Shown: positions 55,707-64,000 of the stretch, one piece after another | How positions within the stretch are numbered: position 1 is the stretch's first letter | Layout of the letters: each line of letters opens with the position of its first letter | Assembly (NCBI GenBank): GCA_030248215.1 | Contig: JASANG010001013.1 | Span: 372,001 to 436,000, forward strand | DNA: 64,000 nt | Direction: 5' to 3' | From: Enoplolaimus lenunculus | Taxonomy: Eukaryota > Nematoda > Enoplea > Enoplida > Thoracostomopsidae | Notes under the pieces: generated by a model | Database searches by the model: none | Told to the model about the DNA's origin: nothing | The model's input: the letters and a program-made list of their open reading frames with translations, nothing else | Position numbers and translations under genes: made by a program

Positions 55707-58689
55707 ATGTATCTTGGAACATATTTCATATTCACTCTTTACCTTTGTCTAATTTCATCAGTTACAGCATTAGACTCATCCAGTACAAGTCAGCGTCATA
55801 TTCATAATCCAAATGAATTTATTGCTAATTTAGAGTACGTCCTATACTATATTTCTAACAGAAAAATATCACAGGCTTTCGGATCATTTTTTGGGAAACC
55901 TCAAAGTTAGCTTGTTCGGAATTTAGGTAGCCAACCATAGATGCCACATCGGAATAACTGCAATCTGTGAAAACATGTTGTTCAAAATTGATAGCTTTAC
56001 GTCACCGCACGAGTCGTTACGTGTTTTAGGGCATTTCAAACAACAGAGACGGATGTGAAAACACAGGAACCGGAAGACATTTGCAGAGACCGCAGTTGAT
56101 GCAAAATTACGTCACAAAAATAAAGTTTGAATTTTACAAATTCTAATAAATAATTTGCAAAACGAATTGTCAAACCATCGTTCAACTGCTTCGGTTTTAA
56201 AACCTCTGCATAAAAAAGTATTTTAAAATTGCCGAAAAATTAAAAATCAACTCGCTCAAGGGTACAACTTTTATAAAAATACAAATCCATTTGACCAAAC
56301 TTCCGGCAAAAAAATGTTTCCGGAGCCAGAGGCATACCTTCGATTGTACTCTGCTGGAATTTATATAAAATCCGCACACTGTAAATTACAATGAGTTGAT
56401 TAATCAATTCAGCTTGCGAGCTGGTTATTTCTGAATTAATAACTGTAAACATTAACTCACTCGGACTTGAGTTGATTCTCACTCTGAGTTGAGTTGACTC
56501 TGGCTGAGTTGAGTAATTAAACTCAGGATGAATTGAATCAACTTAAAATTCTGAGCTCTGATAGTCCTAACTCAGACTGAATGATGCAACTCATTCTGAG
56601 TTAAAATCAACTCACTGAAATTTACTGTGCAGGTCGTTTGCTTGCAAAGTGTAAACTAACAACCAACGCCAATTACAGCATTTATATTTCATTTCAGTAT
56701 CGGTCACATGAAAGAACATTTACGTGATTATATCGACGTTAAAAAAGAAATCGAAAAACTGCCTCCAAGCGAAACTCATTTCTATTATTTTCTACTTGGA
56801 GACGTTGATAACGATCAGTACTTGGACGGATTGGATATAATTAAATGGATCACTAAAGATCACGAAGGTAAGGACAGTTGTGGTGGTTACGGTAACGATG
56901 GGTTGAATATAATGAAGTGGATCACTGTTGTCGTGGTTACGGTAACGATGGGTAGGATATAATGAAGTGGATCACTAAAGATCACGAAGGTAAGGACAGT
57001 TGTGGTGGTAATACGGTAACTATGGATCGAATATAATTAAATGGATCACTGAAGATTACGAAGGTAAGGACAGTTGTGGTGGTAATACGGTAACTATGGA
57101 TCGAATATAATTAAATGGATCACTAAAGATTACGAAGGTAGGGACAGTTGTGATGGTAATACGGTAACGATGGGTAGGATATAATGAAGTGGATCACTAA
57201 AGATCACGAAGGTAAGGACAGTTGTGGTGGTAATACGGTAACTATGGATCGAATATAATTAAATGGATCACTAAAGATTGCGAAGGTAAGGACAGTTGTG
57301 GTGGTAATACGGTAACTATGGATCGAATATAATTAAATGGATCACTAAAGATTGCGAAGGTAAGGACAGTTGTGGTGGTAATACGGTAACTATGGATCGA
57401 ATATAATTAAATGGATCACTAAAGATTACGAAGGTAAGGACAGTTGTGGTGGTAATACGGTAACTATGGATCGAATATAATTAAATGGATCACTAAAGAT
57501 TACGAAGGTAGGGACAGTTGTGGTGGTAATACGGTAACGATGGGTCGGATATAATGAAGTGGATCACTAAAGATTACGAAGGTAAGGACAGTTGTGGTGG
57601 TTACGGTAACTATGAATCGGATATAATTAAATGGATCACTAAAGATCACGAAGGTAAGGACAGTTGTGGTGATAATACGGTAACTATGGATCGGATACAA
57701 TTAAATGGATCACTAAAGATCACGAAGGTAAGGACAGTTGTGGCGATAATACGGTAACTATGAATCGGATATAATTAAATGGATCACTAAAGATCACGAA
57801 GGTAGACAATTTAATGATGACTGTGGGGGTTATGGTAACTTCGGTTTTTACTCCACCGACCGTTCGCAACAAAATAATTGTATGTTTAACACTGAGATTT
57901 AATAAACAAAGAAAACTAAGTTTATAACAGCACATCTTTTGTTGGGCTCCTAGTTGCTTAATAGACAAAGGTTTGTATACATCAATGCAGACCACACTGC
58001 TAAAAATGGCGAGTCAAATTGACTCTCTCCAAAATAGGCTCTACGAGCCTACACAGAGTCAAATTCGAATCCGCCACACTCAAATTCGACTCACTGTCGC
58101 ACGTTTTAATATGACGGTGTCGAATTTGACTCAGTTGCAGTCCCGTAGAGCCTATTTCGCAGACAGAGTCAATTTGACTCACCATAATTTGCTGCAGTGT
58201 ATGCAAAACTAAAATTCTGGGTTGAAATTTCAAACTTAATCCATAAAAATCTATCTGGCTTCTACTCGCTTCGTTTGTGACGTTTCTTCCTCTGATCTTT
58301 TGTCTTAATTCCTGACTGCCTATAGATCACGTTCACGCTATATTATATACTAAAGCACGGGGTGTATCTATGGTGGATCCCCGAGACTGGACACTGGACC
58401 CAGTATATTAACCAAAACTTTGTATAAGTAATTTTCATTAACCAAAACCAAAATCTTCCATCTTCTAAGTCCTTCAATTTCTATCTCCCAGCGGGGCATC
58501 CTCCAAGATGAGCTGTGAGCTGCTTGTGCTTTAAACATTTTAGAACACGGGATACCAGTGCCTGCATTAGAACAAATGGAAACTGAAGCAGATACAACGC
58601 TCAAAATAGCCGATGTAAATGAAGACGGAAAAATTGACTTTGCTGAATTTATTTCAGCTCGTGAAAAGGATATGGAACTACATAATTAA
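55707..58689 (+). CDS. MCFD2: MCFD2-like EF-hand secretory pathway protein
   Basis: Exons 55707-55834, 56698-56867 and 58544-58689 join in phases 2 and 1 to give 147 residues, the size of vertebrate MCFD2 (about 146). MCFD2 is a soluble Ca2+-binding partner of the lectin LMAN1/ERGIC-53 in ER-to-Golgi cargo transport. Seen here: a signal peptide (MYLGTYFIFTLYLCLISSVT), the family-typical IGHMKEHL segment, EF-hand 1 loop DVDNDQYLDGLD followed by IIKWITKDHE, and EF-hand 2 loop DVNEDGKIDFAE followed by FISAREK. Position 12 of loop 1 is Asp instead of Glu. Exon 1 starts 23 bp after a family F MITE. Intron 2 holds a 74-bp array that repeats the exon 2 end and donor; only the first donor keeps the frame. 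Alternative: another small secreted EF-hand protein. Confidence 0.78.
56377..56629. mobile_element. Family G MITE in MCFD2-like intron 1
   Basis: CACTGTAAATTACAATGAGT to TCACTGAAATTTACTGTG, ACTCAGAGTGAG words inside. Confidence 0.7.
56831..57804 (+). repeat. 74-bp minisatellite carrying repeated splice donors
   Basis: About 13 units; each contains ATGGATCACTAAAGATCACG then AAGGTAAGGAC, which is the end of MCFD2-like exon 2 with its donor GAAG/GTAAGG. The first unit is the real exon end; the rest are intronic. Two units have GTAGGG and the last GTAGAC in place of GTAAGG. Confidence 0.95.
57995..58199. mobile_element. Palindromic MITE, family F
   Basis: CACTGCTAAAAATGGCGAGT to the complement of CACTGCAGCAAATTATGGTG, in MCFD2-like intron 2. 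Confidence 0.8.
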
Positions 58690-60096
58690 AACCTTCTCAG
58701 TGAAGAGTACGTATAGCAGGAGCAGGTTAGCTCAAACTGCGCACTCGAAATACGCGTAAGTAGGTATATATAACTCTACAGGACGCAACACTCGCATCGG
58801 ACACAGACTCGTACAGTTACGGTTTGACAGCAAATCAATTCCCTCAAGCGAACGCTGTACAAATCGTTGCTTAAATTCGAATCTCTCATCTGTGAATCCA
58901 CACATATACTGCCGAAATTACCAGTATAACAAGCAAAAACCACAAGTCATTTCTGCTTCCGGCTGTTGGGCTCAACCGGTAAATCTTCGTTAATCCTTTA
59001 TGAGCAAATAACTGAACTTTATAATATCACATTACCGCCGATTGTGAAGCCCTTTCAGAGAAACAGATTTCAAGCATACAATGGCGTAAAGGTAACTTGG
59101 CTATAGCCGTTACCGATGTATATTTTTGATCTGCATGACTTGAAAACAGGAACAAAACCAACTTTAAGCATTATTTTAACTTACGTTGAACTCAAAATAA
59201 ATCTTCAATTCAACAAAAACACAGTCCATTTAATATACAAAAGAATACGGCCAAAAACTCGTAATAATTGCGTATTCAAATACTTTGAGTGCAAACTCGA
59301 CTTGTAATACAATTAAAACACATGAAACGGACATCGAGAAAAGGACTACATAAAGGAGATATAGGATACAGGGTTGAGCTAAAATCACGAACTTCTCACA
59401 CGCTGTAAGATTGAAAGCACAATAATTGCATCGTTAGACCTCTTGTAAGTCGTTTGAACTTTTCAAATTAACCCTTTGTGGGCCGAATATACTTCTACGG
59501 TACTTATGCTACATTGTCTTTAACGATATTTGCAAACAAAAGTTTTTGAATCCCGGCGCCGTCTTCCAGCGTGCCAAAATCTCTTCACCGCTATATTTTT
59601 CTCCTTGGCATATTTTTTCCCTGCCATATTTTCCCCTCGCCACATTTTGTTCGTCTGCCACCATGGTAAAACTACATGCCGGAAAGCGAGACACCGGAAC
59701 ATGATACGCATCGTGAATTTAATTTTTTTACGGCGACCGGCGCAATATGTCAACCAGAAACAACACAGTTTAGATTTAGTCCCTTGAAATAAGTGATGAG
59801 TATCTAACATTTTTTCATATCCGGAAATCCGAATAACCGACTTGCAAAGGTAAACCATGCTACCCTAGTTCAGGTCGAAATTATAGTATGTTCCAAGTGC
59901 TCAAAAACATTGCAAGGGGGAAAATATGGCAAAAGGCAAAATATGGCTGGAGAAAAATATCGCAGTGGGTAAATATGGCACGACACCGGCACCGGACGAC
60001 AAGTACTTCGCCTCCCTTATCCTACACAACACAAGAAACCAAGGACAACATTCACAACAACGAAATAATCATCTACAAATCTAACATAACTTCAAG
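58690..60096. other. Intergenic between convergent genes, no gene seen
   Basis: Unassigned sequence between the ends of the MCFD2-like (+) and RTEL1-like (-) genes. Degenerate CATATTTTCCC / AAATATGGC words occur at 59570-59650 and 59920-59985 in opposite orientations. Confidence 0.5.
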
Positions 60097-63000
60097 CTAA
60101 GACATTAATTCATTTGCGCACAGCGTTTGAAAAGCAGCAACCATTTCTTTAGGAACGTAGTGAACAAAATCTAAAAAAATAAAATGTAAAATATTAAAAT
60201 TTAAGTCTTATAATTTTGATTGCACAATTGAATCATTTTGTTCTGTCAACATTAAACAACATCCACAAGGTTTTCAAATATAACGACCATTCACCATAAA
60301 ACAACAATGTAGAAGTAAAAACTTTATTTTATTTGCTTATTTTCGAAATCAGCACCATATGTTTGTATAATGTGTAAACTATGAATAACTTAAAGAAGTA
60401 TATGGTATACAGCCACAATTACCAATTCCAAAATCAGTTAAGTTTCAAATTTTGCCGAATAAAATAAAAAATGAATGAAAAAATACTTAAAACATCCAGT
60501 TTACAATATTAAAGAAAGAAAAAATGCTTACATTTGAGCAATTCCGGATTTTCGGGGAGCAGCAATCGAGATGCTTCGTCAAACAAATATCTCAAATCGT
60601 TTGTTTTCTTAAACGTTTTCATCATGGAATGAATTGCATGTTTGTGACCAGGAACACGATCATTTATCTAAAAATAAAATATTATAAAACATTTGCCTAT
60701 TGTGTGTAAAATTTTGAAAGCAAAAATTTACTGTATATAATTTTGTGCAAAAAGTGAAACTCATTGTTTGAAAAAGTGATATAAACACTATCTGTCATTT
60801 ACGTATAAAACAATGTTACAGAATCAATAAATATGGCATGCGTAACAAACTAACCGTGTCTATAATGGTAGCCTTATGCGAAATTCGTTTATTGTCTTAT
60901 ACCAGTTATTTTTACTTGTGCTAACATCTTCATTAAAATCCCTAAAACATCGTTCTGCACCAGCTTAAGTTATTATCTTTATCTTACCCCAGCAAACTTT
61001 CTCACAACTTGTTTCAGAGCAGCAAATATGCTCAGAACTTTATCGAGGGTGGGTAACCATGTTAAATTATCTTTACAGTAACTATGCCAACAAGCTTACA
61101 AGTCTAATAAATTCTTTATTAACATCAGAACTAGACCGTGTTTTTGACGTTGATTCAAGATCTGAATATTTCACACGCTCTTGAACATTTTCGCGTACTA
61201 CAGGCTCTGTACAATATTGTGCATTGACACTACGAGAATGTGATTCTTGCGACTCTTGTGCGAATATATCGTGCTAAAATAAAAAAAGAACGCTTACACA
61301 ACCCAAAAAGAGTATTAAACCAGAGATGGGCGGTTTTGGTTAAAAAACGGTACCCGAGACCGACACCCGACCTACTGGCACGGCAACTGCTGGTCTCGGT
61401 CTGTTTTTAACCGTTATCAAACGTTTTCTAGCTGAAGATTAATCGAAAATTTTTTTAGAAACTGCTTTTTGTTTAAGCATAGAAACTTGTTAAAACTGCT
61501 CCGAATTACTTAAAATAATAAATTCAAACTTAAAAAAACCGTCGAAATTTATTTCAATTTATTTCTCCAGAATTACAGTTTTTGTGTTTTCATCATCCAT
61601 TGTTGGCGTATACTAAATAATTTTTCGTATTACGATCTGTTCGTTATGAAGGTTGACCAGAAGAATAAAACGTAAGTTTGTTTTGGTCTTTGGTTTTCGA
61701 TTGTAACCTCCGAGACTTAAAAAATCGAAACCAAGACCGCTCATCTCTGGTAAAAGCACACAGCTATTGTTGCAATATTGTTAGTGATTTCATTCAATTT
61801 CAAATAGTAAGAATTTTTGTGTTACACCTACGTACTATTTAGCCACGCAAACAAGCATTGTTAAGAGTATTGTGGGTTCGACAAATTTTTCAACCGGGGC
61901 AAATAACTTCTTTTAAGTTAATTCCTTTAATGCTTATTCGACAAGTGGGAACGAAGATATCCGTGATGGGGGCTCCAGTCGCCTTTGTCTCTGTCTAAGT
62001 TTTTGGCTAAGCGAGCGAAGGTTCCCAAACTCTTTCTATAGATTTCGCGTCAATTCCATTACCTTCAACCTTAGCACTACACAAGAGATCAGTTAACATA
62101 CCTTTGCAATTTTAATCCTTGGTCTTTTCGCCTCGCTGTTATGTTTTGGATTCCGTGTTGTCATCGATTTAAACCTCCAATCAGTAGCAGTCACCGCTGA
62201 ATCAGATGTGTTTGAACAAGACGCCATTGGCCGCTTGTTATGAAACATATTTGGTGAATTTGACGAGTAAAAATTTGCTGCAAAATTTACGCTGTTTAAG
62301 CGGTTGGTGTAGTTGTTTGCAGCTGCATGATTGCTTGTTTCCTGGAAAAACACAAAAATTGTAACAAAGAACACAGTAAACAAAAAAGAAAATCAAGAAT
62401 ATTACCTATTTTTCCGACAAATACGTAGGAAACATTTATCACACACAATTAAGGGATGCAACAAACACCATCACAGACTCAGTAGCACTAACAGCAGTAC
62501 AAAACATTTTAAACAATAAATTCACACACAAAAGTAACAACTTTTTATTCTCATTTTCTCCTCAATTTCAATTACTACAGGAAAAGTAAACTAAGGACAT
62601 AACTCAGAAAATTTAATAAAACTAGAAAATATCTAAATTACAGCCACCGGCCGAATTGAGTGCGTAGTAACCGCGGTTGCGTCTGCGACTGCGGAAAAAT
62701 AATCGCAGTTCAATTTTTTTATGCTCGCGCACACTGGTGTCCACAGATGAGATTATAAACAAGTTAATGCTAACAATCGCAGTTGCGGTCGCGGTTGTGA
62801 TCGCAGTAACTATAAGCAGTTCAAACCGCGTTTTGCAAGCGAATGCATCCACGAAACAGCTAATCGCAATTAAATTCGCGGTTATGAACGCGATCTCGAC
62901 TGCACTTCATTCAGCCTGTAACTGTACATTTATCAGCACCTGCAATCAGCACAAATCCTATCACTTTTATCCTGAAAAATGTTGTTGCCACCTCACTGCA

Positions 63001-64000
63001 CTTATGATTTTCAAAATATTGTTACAGTAGACAGAATATTGCTTTACGTAAAGACAACGAATCTTCGGGGCTCTAAAAGTTTCTAGAAGGTGCTTTGGGT
63101 CAAAAACGAACGTTACTAACTAGCAATAATCCCTGGACTAAATTTTAAATTGCCGTCACTTACGTCATCGTCAACCATTTCTAGCAACGAAACTGCTTTC
63201 CGTTTCGTTTCTTGCAGCATTCCAGCAGAATTACTACAACACGGTGTGTCGTCATAAACGTTGCTATCAAATTGTTTTACATTAGCGACGGGTGATTGAG
63301 TGTAAGACGAGTCCGAAACCAGCGTATCATTTGTATTGTTCAAGCTTCCACTTGTATTAATCAGGCTCAACACTGTAAAAAACACAGAAAAAAATTATAT
63401 TTATAATTATTGCAAAACTTAGTTATAATTAGACATCAATAAATTTCTCAAAACAAATCTATTCTGTATATAATATTTACTTAATATTTGCTTGCTTACA
63501 ATTTCTGTCCCTGGGAAAGTTTTTGCGAATTTCCCTACATACCGTCATCAAATGGAATTATAGCAGGCCCGATTGACTTTCTGGCTTGAATTTCGCCGCT
63601 TCTCAGTGCTTCCACACGATTTTTGTGCTTAATAATTGCCTGATAAAGCAAGTAAAACAAAGTATATCCAAACCAACACAAAAATAAAAGTAAAAAATTA
63701 GAATATAATGCAATAATATTCTGCAAAAGCAATAAAATGCCATTTTTATAAAACAATATCTCAAGTTTAACATGGTATTTCGAAACAAAAGATGACAAGA
63801 AGTGAATAAGGTGAAAAATGAATAAAATGAAAACCTTTTCCAGCTGACTCGCGGTCTTCCTTTGCGTTGCTTGTCGTTTGACTTGCAAATCCATCAAAGT
63901 TCGTTGACCTTTGTAGAAGGCAGCCAATGAGGCAACGGCACGACCAAACTGATCCTGTTCATAGCTCCAAATATATGACGTCATCCAGCCAGGAAACGAA
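60097..64000 (-). CDS. RTEL1: RTEL1-like helicase, C-terminal region (partial, continues past the right edge)
   Basis: Minus-strand exons: 64000-63835, 63639-63543, 63372-63164, 62341-62102, 61273-61100, 61070-60988, 60667-60532, 60170-60097 (TAG). Phases agree except between 61100 and 61070. The first exon (FPGWMTSYIW...DQFGRAVASLAAFYK) resembles the segment just after the XPD-type helicase core of RTEL1 (LPSWVRPYVKVYDNFGHV). A KRPRIKIAK basic stretch follows, and the C-terminus (MMKTFKKTNDLRYLFDEASR...LLKYFVHYVPKEMVAAFQTLC) fits a harmonin-N-like helical domain as in RTEL1. The helicase motifs themselves lie outside the window. In animals RTEL1 is a nuclear Fe-S DNA helicase that dismantles D-loops and telomeric loops. 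The identification rests on pattern recall, not a search; an unrelated harmonin-like protein is the alternative. Confidence 0.62.
61321..61749. mobile_element. hAT-like element in an RTEL1-like intron
   Basis: CAGAGATGGGCGGTTTTGGT at the left and, inverted, CAGAGATGAGCGGTCTTGGT at the right. The flanking 8-mers do not match. Confidence 0.65.

Noticed and set aside
62677-63030. 117-codon open frame with a hydrophobic segment
   Set aside because: It lies in an intron of the RTEL1-like gene on the opposite strand, in a GCGGTTGCG/ATCGCAGT repeat-like stretch, with no splice or domain support.

Overview
The window is eukaryotic and most likely from a nematode. It is AT-rich, its genes are split by GT-AG introns, and its most frequent motif is TTAGGC/CCTAAG, the canonical nematode telomere hexamer, here scattered internally instead of sitting at a chromosome end. 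Large repeat-filled introns hint at a big genome (for example an enoplean or mermithid-like worm), but the species cannot be read from the sequence. All gene models come from open frames, splice signals and phase continuity by eye; no search was run.

Layout. 1-10.0 kb: a plus-strand multi-exon gene for an extracellular MAM-like protein, with introns full of repeats. 13.4-16.2 kb: a two-exon DEG/ENaC channel gene (+). 16.3-26.0 kb: repeat-rich intergenic DNA. 26.0-27.4 kb: a one-exon divergent ionotropic glutamate receptor gene (+). 31.7-43.4 kb: a roughly ten-exon minus-strand gene for a cholinesterase-like (neuroligin-like) membrane adhesion protein. 44.9-46.5 kb: a decayed piggyBac transposon. 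46.5-55.5 kb: simple repeats, nested elements and one doubtful minus-strand terminal exon. 55.7-58.7 kb: a three-exon MCFD2-like EF-hand gene (+). 60.1-64.0 kb: the 3' part of an RTEL1-like helicase gene (-), running off the right edge. Three of the genes encode neuronal-type membrane proteins, but nothing shows that they work as a unit.

Repeats dominate. The main discovery is a set of short non-autonomous DNA transposons with terminal inverted repeats starting GGCCAATGT, 8-bp target-site duplications (several perfect) and an interior made of CCTAAG/TTAGGC telomere-like repeats. At least two terminal types (A: GGCCAATGTAAAGAACAGG or its GTATAGAACAGG variant; B: GGCCAATGTTACTTTAAGG) carry the same kind of cargo; a B-related element carries unrelated cargo (GGGACAG repeats plus AT repeats) and sits inside an A element. 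These elements nest in one another and have seeded larger satellites: a 28-bp array of about 66 copies comes from the A subterminal sequence, and a 72-bp higher-order array lies inside one A copy. Other families include TA-flanked palindromic MITEs, several further inverted-repeat families, and tRNA-derived SINE-like sequences. Two further points of interest are a 74-bp minisatellite in the MCFD2-like gene that repeats the exon 2 splice donor about 13 times, and coding minisatellites in the DEG/ENaC and glutamate-receptor genes that share a 13-bp core.
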